Assembly: GCA_003282205.1 (NCBI GenBank)
Contig: QBZW01000006.1
Location: forward strand, 1 to 64,000
Reading direction: 5' to 3'
DNA: 64,000 nucleotides
Source: Pelagibacteraceae bacterium AG-337-G04
GTDB taxonomy: Bacteria; Pseudomonadota; Alphaproteobacteria; Pelagibacterales; Pelagibacteraceae
Below the pieces are notes generated by a model. That model was not told where the DNA came from, did not search any database, and saw nothing but the letters and a program-made list of their open reading frames with translations. The stretch's first letter is position 1; each line of letters begins with the position of its first letter. Shown in pieces: positions 50,994 through 60,000 of the stretch. Position numbers and translations under genes: made by a program.

Positions 50994-52259
50994 ATGTTTA
51001 CATTAGCATCTATACTATCTTTGGTTGCTCTAATAATTTCTGTTCCTATTTTTTTAGTGTTTGGTTTAGGGAGCTCTATAGCTGCTATTGGTGGTTTAAA
51101 TCTTCCTTGGTCTGTTTTGATTCAGGTATCTTTTGGTGCTCTAACAAAGCATGTACTTATAGCTGTACCATTATTTATTTTTAGTGGTATGGCAATGCTT
51201 AAAGGTGGAGCAGCACTTAGACTTGTAAGATTTGCAACGACTTTGGTTGGACATTGGCCAGGAGGTCTAGGTGTTGCAATGGTTATTGCGATGGGATTCT
51301 TTGCGGCATTCTGTGGATCTATATTAGCCGCAATTACTGCAGTAGGAACAATCATGATGCCCAAAATGATTGAACAAGGTTATCCTACTCCATTTGTTGT
51401 TGTTCTTGCAGCATCTGCTGCACTTCTTGAAGCTTTAATACCTCCATCAAATGCTGCAATTTTATTTAGTGCTCTTACTTACGTTCCTGTCTCGAAAACA
51501 TTTGCTGCCGGTGTAATACCAGGAGTTATACTTTTAATTTTAATGGTTCTTTTAGTTTTGTTTAAATGTAGACATATAAGAGCTGACAAAAAAGCAACAA
51601 TTAAAGAAAGATTAAGTTCTTTCATTGCAGCTCTTCCGGCCTTAATAACGCCAGTTATAATTTTAGGTGGAATATATGCAGGTTTTTTAACTCCCTCTGA
51701 GTCTGCGGCGATCGCGGGTGTTTATGCTGTAGCCATAGGTTTTCTTATTTATAGAGAATTAACTTTTCAGTCTTTATTAAGTTGCTTGAAAGATACTGCT
51801 ATCATTACAGCTGTTATATTTTCAATTATTGCGACTGCAACTTTTTTGAGTGTTGTGCTTACCTACACTCAAGCTCCGCAAAAAATTATAACTTATTTTA
51901 CGGATATGGGAGTAAGTGTAAATTTATTTTGGATAATGTTAGGAACGATATGTTTAATTTTAGGCACCTTTATTGAAATAGTTCCAGTATTTTATTTGAC
52001 CGTTCCAATTTTTGCAGCTCTAACGTTATCTTTTGATCAAAGTTTACTTCATTTATATGTAGTTTTTGTAGCTTTTGCTGGAATTGGAATGATAACACCA
52101 CCTGTTTGCGTCGGCATATATACAGCTGCTGGCGTAATAAAAGAAAACCCAGCTAACGCATTTAAAGAAGTTCCATTGTTTACATTAGTAGGAATAATTT
52201 ATGGAATACTAATGATATTATTTCCTGTATTTTCTACTTGGTTGCCAAGTCTTCTTTAA
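50994..52259 (+). CDS. dctM: TRAP transporter large permease (DctM type), system 3
   Basis: A 421-residue permease. Motifs are AVPLFIFSGMAMLKGG, FFAAFCGSILAAITAVGTIMMPKMIEQGYPTP, LLEALIPPSNAAILFSAL and ITPPVCVGIYTAAGVIKENP. The two Gly-Ser-rich core repeats deviate from systems 1 and 2 (ALIPPSNAAILF instead of the usual GIIIPPS-x-x-L), which suggests a different ligand class. It ends with a 4-bp overlap against a convergent secreted-protein gene. Confidence 0.93.
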   Translation: MFTLASILSLVALIISVPIFLVFGLGSSIAAIGGLNLPWSVLIQVSFGALTKHVLIAVPLFIFSGMAMLKGGAALRLVRFATTLVGHWPGGLGVAMVIAMGFFAAFCGSILAAITAVGTIMMPKMIEQGYPTPFVVVLAASAALLEALIPPSNAAILFSALTYVPVSKTFAAGVIPGVILLILMVLLVLFKCRHIRADKKATIKERLSSFIAALPALITPVIILGGIYAGFLTPSESAAIAGVYAVAIGFLIYRELTFQSLLSCLKDTAIITAVIFSIIATATFLSVVLTYTQAPQKIITYFTDMGVSVNLFWIMLGTICLILGTFIEIVPVFYLTVPIFAALTLSFDQSLLHLYVVFVAFAGIGMITPPVCVGIYTAAGVIKENPANAFKEVPLFTLVGIIYGILMILFPVFSTWLPSLL

Positions 52260-53182
52260 CATGCATTGCCCGCTATAGCTCTACAAGCGTTCATCGCCTC
52301 CTCTTCTGTGCCACCACTCTCTAGCACCTCCATTACTGCTCTAATTGCAGCCTCCGCAGTTGCCTGTGAAATGCCTAAATTAATAGCTTCTTGAACAGCT
52401 TCATCTACAATTGATGCAAACTCTTCTTCCATTCCATCTATTATAATAGCATCAAATTCTTTAGCAATTTCTTTCCCAATAGTATCTCCAATTTCTTTTT
52501 CCAGTTGTTGATTTAAGGACGCTTGCAAAGTTTCATCAAGAGTTACTTTTATTGTGTCTTTAACATTTTTTTCTATAATTTGCTTTTCTTCATTAATTAC
52601 TTTCTCAATTTTTTTATCTATTGCTAACTGTCTTCTTTTAAGTATCAGATCTATTTTTTCTGGTGTCATATTGTATTTTGCTGCAATTCTTATTTTTGCT
52701 TTGCTTATAGCTTTAGCAATTTTATTATCAAATTTTTCCATATTTAAAGCTATGGGAGCTTTTCCACCTTCTAATTTTATATAATAATGAAATGGAGTAT
52801 TGTTATAAGATATGACCTGAAAAAAATTAGCTTTATGTTTTGGAACATACTTTCCAATCCAGGTAAATAATTCAATTTTTTGAAATCGAATTGAAATATT
52901 ATTTTCTTTTTCATCTAAAATAAAATCAAATAGTTTTTTACCATCGTTATAATACTTTACCTTAAATTTATCAGAAAATACCACTAATTGCTTATTGTCT
53001 GAAATTCTTCTAATCTTCAAGCCACCTGGTCTATGAGTATAAATTTTGTAATCATCGAAATTCATTTCCATTTTTTCAAATGTTGAATGATCATTTGATA
53101 ATTTACTAATTTTTATAAATTCAGAAAATGAACTTGTGCATATAAATACTAGTACAAAATTTATAATTAGAAAATTTCGCAT
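52256..53182 (-). CDS. Exported protein with long helical C-terminal region (308 aa)
   Basis: An unrecognised exported protein. The signal peptide is about 1-20. A beta-rich N-terminal part (about 20-165) is followed by a highly charged helical section (about 180-245) with coiled-coil potential, in which Glu/Lys-rich heptads alternate (KVINEEKQIIEKNVKDTIK). The C-terminus is an Ala/Glu-rich helical domain that ends in Ala-Cys. It abuts the upstream hydrolase gene. It is convergent with dctM. A scaffold or surface anchor role is conceivable; nothing proves it. Confidence 0.72.
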   Translation of the reverse strand: MRNFLIINFVLVFICTSSFSEFIKISKLSNDHSTFEKMEMNFDDYKIYTHRPGGLKIRRISDNKQLVVFSDKFKVKYYNDGKKLFDFILDEKENNISIRFQKIELFTWIGKYVPKHKANFFQVISYNNTPFHYYIKLEGGKAPIALNMEKFDNKIAKAISKAKIRIAAKYNMTPEKIDLILKRRQLAIDKKIEKVINEEKQIIEKNVKDTIKVTLDETLQASLNQQLEKEIGDTIGKEIAKEFDAIIIDGMEEEFASIVDEAVQEAINLGISQATAEAAIRAVMEVLESGGTEEEAMNACRAIAGNAC

Positions 53183-54135
53183 TAAAATAAATCCTTTAAA
53201 TATTTAATTACTTCTTTACTTCTTAGATCATTAAATGCAAAACATTTTGTTAACGCAATTCCATGATAATCACCTAATAATTTTTTCTTTTTGCATTTTG
53301 TATCACTTAAGTCAAAAAATTTGATATTTTCAAACTCTGTCAAAAAACTTAAAGTCTTTCTTGTGTCTGCCCAATCTTTATCATGAGTAAATAATATAAC
53401 CTCGCCTATCTGAGACCAATTAATAAGAGATTTTTTATAGTTTCTCCAATTTATCCAACCTTGATGTAGATTTTTTGCTTTTGCAAATTTGCCACCAAAA
53501 CCTATATGAAGAGAAATTACTCCATTTATTAGTTTAGGATAATTTGATTTTAATAGGAAAGAGCCATACGCACCTGCTGAATGTCCTGATAATACAATAT
53601 TATTGAAACCTTTTTTTTTAAATTCATCAATTTTTAACTTCATTACTTTTGTTTTTTGGAAGTCTTTATTTTTATCTATTAAAAGAATTCCATTTTTATC
53701 TTTAAGGTTTAATACGCTATTTACATCCTGATTATTTTTATCGTAGTTTTCCCAAAACTTATCTTGTTCATTTTGAGTCCAGCCTCTCACACCAGAACAC
53801 AATTGATATGTTTTTATAGTTAGACCTTTAATTTTCGTTCCATCTAATTGGTAAATTACAGGCGGTATTTTGCTCCATCGTCTATTACAACCATTTAATT
53901 TTCTTTGTCCGCCCCACTGACCATGGGTATAAATTAAAATAATAGTTTTATCTTTGTCAATATTTTCATCCAATTCATAAGGGTTTCCTTTATTATCTAC
54001 AAAGGAATTTAATTTGGAAATTTTTATTAAATCTTTTTCAAATCTTGTTTCAGAAGATGCACTTGTTATAATTAATAAAAAAAAAATAATTGTATAGAAG
54101 TAAAAATTATCTACTTTGTCTAATTTCTTTTTCAC
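53182..54135 (-). CDS. Membrane-anchored or exported alpha/beta-hydrolase-like protein
   Basis: A 317-residue protein with an N-terminal hydrophobic segment (about 11-29), either an uncleaved anchor or a signal peptide. GHSAG places the nucleophile Ser in VLSGHSAGAYGSF (about residue 187), after a strand typical of alpha/beta hydrolases. HDKDW (about 250) and GDYHGIALTKC (about 295) offer acid and His residues. The Cys residues suggest an extracytoplasmic location. It overlaps the 65-aa gene by 29 bp and is joined to the coiled-coil exported protein gene by a 1-bp overlap. It recalls the exported hydrolases of the 14-20.5 kb operon. Confidence 0.78.
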   Translation of the reverse strand: MKKKLDKVDNFYFYTIIFFLLIITSASSETRFEKDLIKISKLNSFVDNKGNPYELDENIDKDKTIILIYTHGQWGGQRKLNGCNRRWSKIPPVIYQLDGTKIKGLTIKTYQLCSGVRGWTQNEQDKFWENYDKNNQDVNSVLNLKDKNGILLIDKNKDFQKTKVMKLKIDEFKKKGFNNIVLSGHSAGAYGSFLLKSNYPKLINGVISLHIGFGGKFAKAKNLHQGWINWRNYKKSLINWSQIGEVILFTHDKDWADTRKTLSFLTEFENIKFFDLSDTKCKKKKLLGDYHGIALTKCFAFNDLRSKEVIKYLKDLF

Positions 54136-54304
54136 AGATTTTTCTTGCTTGTTCTGTTTCAGTTTCTTTGATTAGTTTACTTTTTGCAATAACACATGCT
54201 GAAATTGATTTTTGTAGATTAAATTCTTCAAATTTTCCTACGCTAAAATAAAAAAAAATAATTGCTGCACCTGAGATCAAAAATAATTTATAGTTTTTAT
54301 ACAT
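54107..54304 (-). CDS. Small single-pass exported or membrane protein (65 aa)
   Basis: One hydrophobic segment (about 6-24) followed by a charged helical tail with two cysteines (SACVIAKS and KICEKE). Its start overlaps the desaturase stop by 1 bp and its end overlaps the hydrolase gene by 29 bp, which supports co-translation in the desaturase-led operon. No family is recognised. Confidence 0.6.
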   Translation of the reverse strand: MYKNYKLFLISGAAIIFFYFSVGKFEEFNLQKSISACVIAKSKLIKETETEQARKICEKEIRQSR

Positions 54305-55305
54305 TAAAAAGCTTGTTTCTCTGGTAAAGAAATATCTAAATGGTAATCAGGCTCATCTTTTTGCTTTTTAAGTGCTGGTATTATTTCTTTGTAAGTTTCA
54401 AATAATCCATTTTTAATTTCAGGTAACTGATCTTTTAAATAGTAGTGTAATTTTTCTAAATTATAAGCTGGAACAGTTGGAAACATGTGGTGCACACAAT
54501 GATATTCCATTTTCCAATACAAAAAGCTAAGTATTGGATTTAATTTCATATCTCTTGCAGATAATCTATGATCTTTTACATCCCTTGCTAAACCTGCATG
54601 TTGTGTAAAGGCAACTAGTTTATGTAAACCTTTTCCATAATAATGTGGTAACAAGAGATATAATGCTGGTAGCCATGATGATATTAAGAAAGACCAAATA
54701 ATTATAGAAAACCAAATACCAACATAAATTCTTGAAATCAAAATAGCTCTTGGTCTAGCATTCTCAGGAATACTATCAGTCATTACTTTAGTTTTAATAT
54801 TAAAAGCGTGCTTTATTACTTCGAAAGCAATGCTGTTTTTAAAAAATAATAATTCCCCAAAAGGAATTAAGTTCAATATTAATTTTTTTGGAGTATTTTT
54901 TAAATTATTGTCATATTCAATTTCATGATCATAAGGATTTTTTGTTGAATATGTGTTTCCGTGATGAACAAAATGAGTAAATCTCCATCTTGTAGGTTCA
55001 AAATATGCCATGAAACAGGAAATATAGTAAAATATTTCATTTAGAAGTTTGGTCTTAAATGCTGTTTTATGACCCGTCTCATGCCAAATTGGATTACAAA
55101 AACAGAAGATATTTCCATAAATATAAAACCAAAAGATTGACCAACAGGAACCCCAAGTAAAATATGCTAAATAACCAACACAGCTTAATAAGCAAAAAAA
55201 AACACCAACATGTACCAATCCTTTTATGTCAGATTTTTTTGTAAGTTCCTTTAAAACATTTTTGTCAATTTCAGGTCTGAACCACTTATCTAATTTAACG
55301 TCCAT
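54304..55305 (-). CDS. Membrane fatty acid desaturase family protein
   Basis: A 333-residue membrane di-iron protein. The three His boxes are HETGH (75-79), HFVHH (111-115) and, near the C-terminus, HCVHHMFP, and a further His in FTQHAGL also fits. At least four TM segments surround them. It could introduce a double bond into membrane lipids or hydroxylate a related hydrocarbon; the family does both. It heads a group with a small membrane protein, an exported hydrolase and a coiled-coil exported protein. Confidence 0.9.
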   Translation of the reverse strand: MDVKLDKWFRPEIDKNVLKELTKKSDIKGLVHVGVFFCLLSCVGYLAYFTWGSCWSIFWFYIYGNIFCFCNPIWHETGHKTAFKTKLLNEIFYYISCFMAYFEPTRWRFTHFVHHGNTYSTKNPYDHEIEYDNNLKNTPKKLILNLIPFGELLFFKNSIAFEVIKHAFNIKTKVMTDSIPENARPRAILISRIYVGIWFSIIIWSFLISSWLPALYLLLPHYYGKGLHKLVAFTQHAGLARDVKDHRLSARDMKLNPILSFLYWKMEYHCVHHMFPTVPAYNLEKLHYYLKDQLPEIKNGLFETYKEIIPALKKQKDEPDYHLDISLPEKQAF

Positions 55306-55346
55306 AAATTAAAGTATGTATGTATAGACATCATACATATATTTAA

Positions 55347-57131
55347 TTAACCTACTAATGATTTTTGCGGTTTCATATCACTTTTTTCTATTCCTGCTAC
55401 TTCCACAGGTTTCTTCATTGCATCTCTTCTAAATGGCTCACCTAACTCTTGATTTAGAATAACCTCTATGAATGTTGTAACTCCTTTTTTTTGATCTTCG
55501 CATGATTGCTTAATTGCTTTAGTGGTTTCTTCCATTGTTTTAACCACAACACCTTTTAATCCACATGCGTTTGCAACTTTAGCATAACTTAATTCAGGGT
55601 CTAATTCTGTTCCAACAAAGTTATCATCAAACCATAAGATAGAATTTCTCTTTTCTGCTCCCCATTGATAGTTTCTAAATATAACCATTGTTATTGCAGG
55701 CCATTCTTCTCTGGCACAAGAACTCATCTCGTTCATACTAATTCCAAAAGCACCATCACCAGCAAAACCAATTACTGGTGTATCTGGACATCCTATTTTT
55801 GCTCCAAGTATTGATGGAAAACCGTAACCACATGGACCAAATAAACCTGGTGCTAAATATTTTCTAGGTTTTTCAAAAGTTGGATATGCATTTCCTATTG
55901 CACAATTATTTCCAATGTCGCTTGATATAATTACATCATCTGGCATTCCAGCCTGTATTGCTCTCCAAGCTTGTCTTGGGGACATTCTGTCTGAGTCCCT
56001 TTCTCTAGCTTCTTTATTCCAAACTGTCCCTGGATCATCATCTTCATGATCTAAACTTGTTAGAGTTTGTAACCAAGCAGATTTTGTTTGATGAATTAAG
56101 TTTTTTCTTTCTTCTCTACCATTATCACCAGCTGTTGGTGAAAGTTTTTCTAAGATCTGTTGTGAAACCATCTTAGCATCTCCACAAATACCAACTGTTA
56201 CTTTTTTTGTAAGTCCAATTCTATCTGGATTCATATCAACTTGAATAATAGTTGCATCTTTTGGCCAATAATCAATTCCGTAACCAGGTAAAGTTGAAAA
56301 AGGATTTAATCTCGTTCCTAATGCTAAAACTACATCTGCTTTTGAAATTAATTCCATACCAGCTTTAGATCCATTATATCCTAATGGTCCAACTGCTAAA
56401 GGATGGCTTCCAGGAAAGCTATCATTATGTTGATAACCATTGCACACAGGAGCATCTAACTTTTCGGCAAGATTTTTACATTCATCAATCGCACCGCCAA
56501 TTACTACTCCAGCACCAGATAATATTACCGGAAATTTTGCTTCTGATAAAAGTTTTGCAGCTTTTTCAATAGCTTCTTTTCCTCCACCTTGTCTTTCAAA
56601 TCTTACAATTGGTGGCAATTCAATATCTATTACTTGTGTCCAATAATCTCTTGGTACATTTATTTGTGCAGGAGCTGACCCTCTAAAAGCTTTCTCTATT
56701 ACTCTATTTAGTACTTCTGCCATTCTCGATGGATCTCTAACTTCTTCTTGGTAACAAACCATGTCTTTAAATAAATTCATTTGCTCAACCTCTTGAAAAC
56801 CACCTTGACCCATAGTCTTATTTGCTGCTTGAGGAGTAACTAATAATAATGGTGTGTGATTCCAATAAGCTGTTTTAATTGGTGTAACCAATCCGGTTAT
56901 TCCCGGACCATTTTGAGCAATAACCATTGACATTTTTCCAGTGGCCCTAGTATACCCATCTGCAATTAATCCACCGTTAGTCTCATGAGCAACATCCCAA
57001 AAAGTAATTCCTGCTTTAGGAAATAAATCAGATATTGCCATAAAAGCTGATCCTATTATTCCAAACGAGTGTTCAATACCGTGCATTTGAAGAACTTTTA
57101 TAAATGCTTCTTCAGTTGTCATTTTAGTCAT
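55347..57131 (-). CDS. xsc: Sulfoacetaldehyde acetyltransferase
   Basis: A 594-residue TPP enzyme that splits sulfoacetaldehyde with phosphate into acetyl phosphate and sulfite. The N-terminus EEAFIKVLQMHGIEHSFGIIGSAF is Xsc-like, with the TPP-activating Glu in the DVAHETNGGLIADGYTRAT region. The C-terminal TPP-Mg motif is GDGAFGISMNEMSSCAREEWPAIT, then FRNYQWGAEKRN. The middle segment GGFQEVEQMNLFKDM also fits Xsc rather than acetolactate synthase. It is divergent from suyAB, sharing an 88-bp control region. No phosphotransacetylase gene is present in the window. Confidence 0.94.
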   Translation of the reverse strand: MTKMTTEEAFIKVLQMHGIEHSFGIIGSAFMAISDLFPKAGITFWDVAHETNGGLIADGYTRATGKMSMVIAQNGPGITGLVTPIKTAYWNHTPLLLVTPQAANKTMGQGGFQEVEQMNLFKDMVCYQEEVRDPSRMAEVLNRVIEKAFRGSAPAQINVPRDYWTQVIDIELPPIVRFERQGGGKEAIEKAAKLLSEAKFPVILSGAGVVIGGAIDECKNLAEKLDAPVCNGYQHNDSFPGSHPLAVGPLGYNGSKAGMELISKADVVLALGTRLNPFSTLPGYGIDYWPKDATIIQVDMNPDRIGLTKKVTVGICGDAKMVSQQILEKLSPTAGDNGREERKNLIHQTKSAWLQTLTSLDHEDDDPGTVWNKEARERDSDRMSPRQAWRAIQAGMPDDVIISSDIGNNCAIGNAYPTFEKPRKYLAPGLFGPCGYGFPSILGAKIGCPDTPVIGFAGDGAFGISMNEMSSCAREEWPAITMVIFRNYQWGAEKRNSILWFDDNFVGTELDPELSYAKVANACGLKGVVVKTMEETTKAIKQSCEDQKKGVTTFIEVILNQELGEPFRRDAMKKPVEVAGIEKSDMKPQKSLVG

Positions 57132-57158
57132 AGTTCAGCCTTTCTAATTCTTTTTTAT

Positions 57159-57186
57159 TTGTCAAATTGACCGATTAATATATAAG
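57159..57186 (+). promoter_or_regulatory. Predicted suyAB promoter
   Basis: On the plus strand, -35 TTGTCA (57159-57164), 16-bp spacer and -10 TATAAG (57181-57186); the suyA ATG follows about 34 bp later. The -35 overlaps a GTCAAATTGAC palindrome. Confidence 0.5.
57161..57171. promoter_or_regulatory. Palindrome in the xsc-suyA divergent region
   Basis: GTCAAATTGAC is a 5-bp inverted repeat with a 1-bp centre. It overlaps the predicted suyA -35 and lies about where the xsc transcript would begin (predicted -10 at 57174-57179). This is a suitable place for one regulator to control both genes. Confidence 0.4.
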
Positions 57187-57202
57187 ATTGAGCGAATTTC
57201 AA
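57174..57202 (-). promoter_or_regulatory. Predicted xsc promoter
   Basis: On the minus strand, -35 TTGAAA (57197-57202), 17-bp spacer and -10 ATTAAT (57174-57179), giving a start near 57167 inside the palindrome. The -10 is a weak match. Confidence 0.4.
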
Positions 57203-57219
57203 ATAAAGAAATCGTCACA

Positions 57220-57507
57220 ATGTCAAATACTGATATAATAATACATGATGAAAAAGATAACGTTGGCGTAGTTGTTATTGAGAAAATAAACACAGATCAG
57301 GATTGTAATTGTTGGATAATGGAAAATGATAAGTCCGTTTCAATTCAATCAAAAGATGAAATACCTTTAGGTCATAAAATTGCAATGATAGATTTAAATG
57401 AAGGTGATACTATTTTAAAATATGGTCATGATATTGGAAAAGTAGTTAAAAATATTAAAAAAGGTGAACACGTGCATGTTCATAATGTAAAAACAAAAAA
57501 GTGGTAA
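57220..57507 (+). CDS. suyA: (2R)-sulfolactate sulfo-lyase small subunit (SuyA-like, SAF domain)
   Basis: A 95-residue SAF-domain protein of the UxaA N-terminal type. A beta-clip pattern of IPLGHKIAMIDLNEGDTILKYGHDIGK leads to the conserved end GEHVHVHN. In the family the small domain is either fused to or separate from the large dehydratase domain. Here it is separate and followed by a UxaA-C-type gene 3 bp later, as in suyAB. Adjacent xsc makes the sulfolactate assignment more likely than altronate dehydratase. In the SuyAB reaction, 3-sulfolactate is split to pyruvate and sulfite. Confidence 0.82.
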   Translation: MSNTDIIIHDEKDNVGVVVIEKINTDQDCNCWIMENDKSVSIQSKDEIPLGHKIAMIDLNEGDTILKYGHDIGKVVKNIKKGEHVHVHNVKTKKW

Positions 57508-57510
57508 TCA

Positions 57511-58677
57511 ATGGAAATTCCAAAGAGTTTTTTAGGTTATAAAAGAGAAAACGGACGTGCTGGAACACGTAATCATGTAATAATACTTCCCGTAGACGAT
57601 ATTTCTAACGCGTGTGCAGAAGCAGTTGCAAATAATATTAAAGGTACGATTGCTCTTCCACACTCATATGGACGACTTCAGTTTGGTGCAGATTTAGAAC
57701 TTCATTTTAGAACGATGATTGGAACAGGAAAGAATCCAAATGTTGCAGCTGTAATAGTAATTGGTATAGAACCTAAATGGACAAAAAGAATTGTTGATGC
57801 AATCGAAAGTACTGGAAAACCAGTTGAAGGTTTCAGTATTGAAGGTGTTGGAGATATTGACACAATTGCAAAAGTTTCAAAAAAGGCGCAAGAATTTTCA
57901 ATGTGGGCATCAGAAAAACAAAGAGAAGAATGTCCAATGAGTGATTTATGGATTTCAGTTAAATGCGGGGAGTCTGATACAACATCAGGACTAGCCTCTA
58001 ATCCAACAGTAGGAAATCTTATGGATAAACTAGAACCTCTAGGTGTACATTTATGTTTTGGTGAAACGTCTGAATTAACAGGAGCTGAAACAGTTTGCGA
58101 AAAACGAGGTAAAACACCTGAGGCACAGGCAAAATTTAAAAAAACATGGAATGATTATAATGATTTCATTCTAAAAGAAGCAACAGATGATTTATCAGAG
58201 AGTCAGCCAACAGCGGGTAATATTGCAGGAGGATTAACTACTATTGAGGAAAAAGCATTTGGTAATTTTCAGAAAATTGGTGGATGTCAATTTATTGATG
58301 TTCTAGAGCCAGCAGAAGAACCAACAAAAGGTGCAGGGTTGTATTTTATGGATACGTCTTCAGCTGCTGCTGAGTGTGTTACTTTGCAAGCGGCAGGTGG
58401 GTTTAATATACATTTATTCCCAACTGGACAAGGCAATATCATAGGAAATCCCATTGAACCTGTCATAAAACTAACTGCAAATCCACTTACTGCAAAAACA
58501 ATGAGTGAACACATTGATGTAGATGTTTCAAAAATATTATCTAGAGAGATGAATTTAAGTCAAGCAGGAGACGAGTTAATAAAATCAACTTTAAGAGTTG
58601 CAAATGGAAGATTAACTTGTGCTGAAGCTCTTGGTCACAAAGAATTTGTTATGACAAAATTATATAGAAGCGCTTAA
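57511..58677 (+). CDS. suyB: (2R)-sulfolactate sulfo-lyase large subunit (SuyB-like)
   Basis: A 388-residue member of the UxaA/SuyB family of Fe-dependent lyases. It starts [24 protein letters not shown], with the family RNGRxGTRN element. [30 protein letters not shown] follows, with conserved Cys166-like and Ser/Asp residues. The final block [27 protein letters not shown] matches altronate dehydratase and SuyB alike. The UxaA activity is excluded only by context: no uronate genes, but xsc, a TauE-like exporter and aprAB nearby. It converges on the TauE-like gene with no spacing. Confidence 0.85.
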   Translation: MEIPKSFLGYKRENGRAGTRNHVIILPVDDISNACAEAVANNIKGTIALPHSYGRLQFGADLELHFRTMIGTGKNPNVAAVIVIGIEPKWTKRIVDAIESTGKPVEGFSIEGVGDIDTIAKVSKKAQEFSMWASEKQREECPMSDLWISVKCGESDTTSGLASNPTVGNLMDKLEPLGVHLCFGETSELTGAETVCEKRGKTPEAQAKFKKTWNDYNDFILKEATDDLSESQPTAGNIAGGLTTIEEKAFGNFQKIGGCQFIDVLEPAEEPTKGAGLYFMDTSSAAAECVTLQAAGGFNIHLFPTGQGNIIGNPIEPVIKLTANPLTAKTMSEHIDVDVSKILSREMNLSQAGDELIKSTLRVANGRLTCAEALGHKEFVMTKLYRSA

Positions 58678-59763
58678 TTATTTTTTTAATTTAGCCAATC
58701 TTTTATCATCCCAATTAGAGTAAATTCTTCTAATGATTGCAGCTGCAACTCCAAGCACGACAGCAAGAAGTACAGAAGTTAAACCATAAAATATAGGTAA
58801 ATCTCTCGAAAAATTTAATATAAATTCACTTAGTGGTCCTAAATTATCAGTTCCATTGACAGTAGTGCTCACTATCTTTTCATCTTTAATAAAAGTATCA
58901 TAAGCAATTGCTATACCAACTAATAATAACAAGATTGCTAAAATAGTTTTAAACTCAGAACTATCAATTTTTTCTCCAATTTTTTGCCCAAACTGTACTC
59001 CAATGATAGAACCTAAAATTAAAACAGTTACTAGAATTAAATCTATAGTTCCATAATTAAGAGCATGCAAAATTGTAACTATCGCACTGATAAATATAGT
59101 TACAAAAAGTGAAGTTCCTGGAATTAATCTTGTCGGCATTCCAATAATATAAATCATTGCTGGAACTAAAATAAAAGCTCCACCTATTCCCATTATTGCA
59201 GCTATAAAACCAACTATTAAACCAATTATTATTGGAGTAAATGCACTTTCATAGACTTGTGATTTTTTAAAACGCAATCTCAATGGTAATCCATGTATCC
59301 AGTAATGTTTATGTAATTTTTTTTTTTCAGTTATTTTTTTTCTTGCTTTATCAATTTCTGAAACACCTTGAATAAGCATAAAGGTTCCTAAAATTGCAAG
59401 TATGTACATATAAGCTAAAGAGATAACTACATTTATTTTTCCAATATCTTTGAAATATGAAAAAGTTAAAATTCCTAATATAGTTCCTACAGCGCCTCCA
59501 ATCACAATCATAAATCCCATTTTATAATCGAGTGTTCCTTTTAGATAATGTGTTGTAGATCCAGAGACAGAAGTTCCTAAAATATTACTTGCCTCGTTAG
59601 GTACTGCATATATAGGCGGAACTCCTAAAAAAATTAGGAAGGGAGTCATTAAAAATCCACCACCCACTCCAAACAAACCAGATAAAATTCCTACTGCTAA
59701 ACTTAGACCAAATATAAAAAGTAAATTTATTTGGACTTGTGCTATTGGAAGAAAATATTCCAT
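58678..59763 (-). CDS. tauE: TauE-like sulfite exporter (TSUP family)
   Basis: A 361-residue permease with about nine hydrophobic segments. The two TSUP repeats are clear: GLFGVGGGFLMTPFLIFLGVPP near residue 30 and AAIMGIGGAFILVPAMIYIIGMPTRLIPGTSLF near 190, joined by a basic cytoplasmic loop (about 135-165). Longer than the other TSUP proteins in the window, it resembles the sulfite-exporter branch. Its position between suyAB and the apr genes supports sulfite as substrate. The next gene is a tiny membrane protein 50 bp upstream. Confidence 0.85.
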   Translation of the reverse strand: MEYFLPIAQVQINLLFIFGLSLAVGILSGLFGVGGGFLMTPFLIFLGVPPIYAVPNEASNILGTSVSGSTTHYLKGTLDYKMGFMIVIGGAVGTILGILTFSYFKDIGKINVVISLAYMYILAILGTFMLIQGVSEIDKARKKITEKKKLHKHYWIHGLPLRLRFKKSQVYESAFTPIIIGLIVGFIAAIMGIGGAFILVPAMIYIIGMPTRLIPGTSLFVTIFISAIVTILHALNYGTIDLILVTVLILGSIIGVQFGQKIGEKIDSSEFKTILAILLLLVGIAIAYDTFIKDEKIVSTTVNGTDNLGPLSEFILNFSRDLPIFYGLTSVLLAVVLGVAAAIIRRIYSNWDDKRLAKLKK

Positions 59764-59813
59764 TTAAAGTAATTATTCCTCTAAGAATACAAAGTCAATA
59801 AATATGAGTAGTT

Positions 59814-59960
59814 TTAAATGAAATTTTGAGCAGTGCTAAGAATTATGATACCCCAGGCAAAAAAGATAAATAGATATAAAAATGATTTTATTATTTTACT
59901 TAATTGATTTTGAAATAATGAAGGAATATTTTTTAAGTTTTCTTTAAAATTAGCATCCAT
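59814..59960 (-). CDS. Small single-pass membrane protein (48 aa)
   Basis: An open frame of 48 codons beginning ATG at 59960 and ending TAA at 59814. An amphipathic N-terminal region (Lys/Asn-rich, about 1-22) is followed by a single strong TM segment FLYLFIFFAWGIIIL (about 27-41). It lies in the 237-bp stretch between the 116-aa protein gene and tauE, in the same direction as both, 40 bp from its upstream neighbour. It may be a minor subunit linked to the Apr membrane complex or to the exporter. No family is recognised. Confidence 0.5.
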   Translation of the reverse strand: MDANFKENLKNIPSLFQNQLSKIIKSFLYLFIFFAWGIIILSTAQNFI

Positions 59961-60000
59961 ACTTCAGATAACCATAAGTTATAAAAAAAGCAAATAATAT

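Noticed and set aside
57220..58677. Altronate dehydratase (UxaA) instead of SuyAB
   Set aside because: The two belong to one family and motifs do not separate them. No other hexuronate genes are nearby, whereas xsc, a TauE-like exporter and apr genes are. SuyAB is preferred with some uncertainty.
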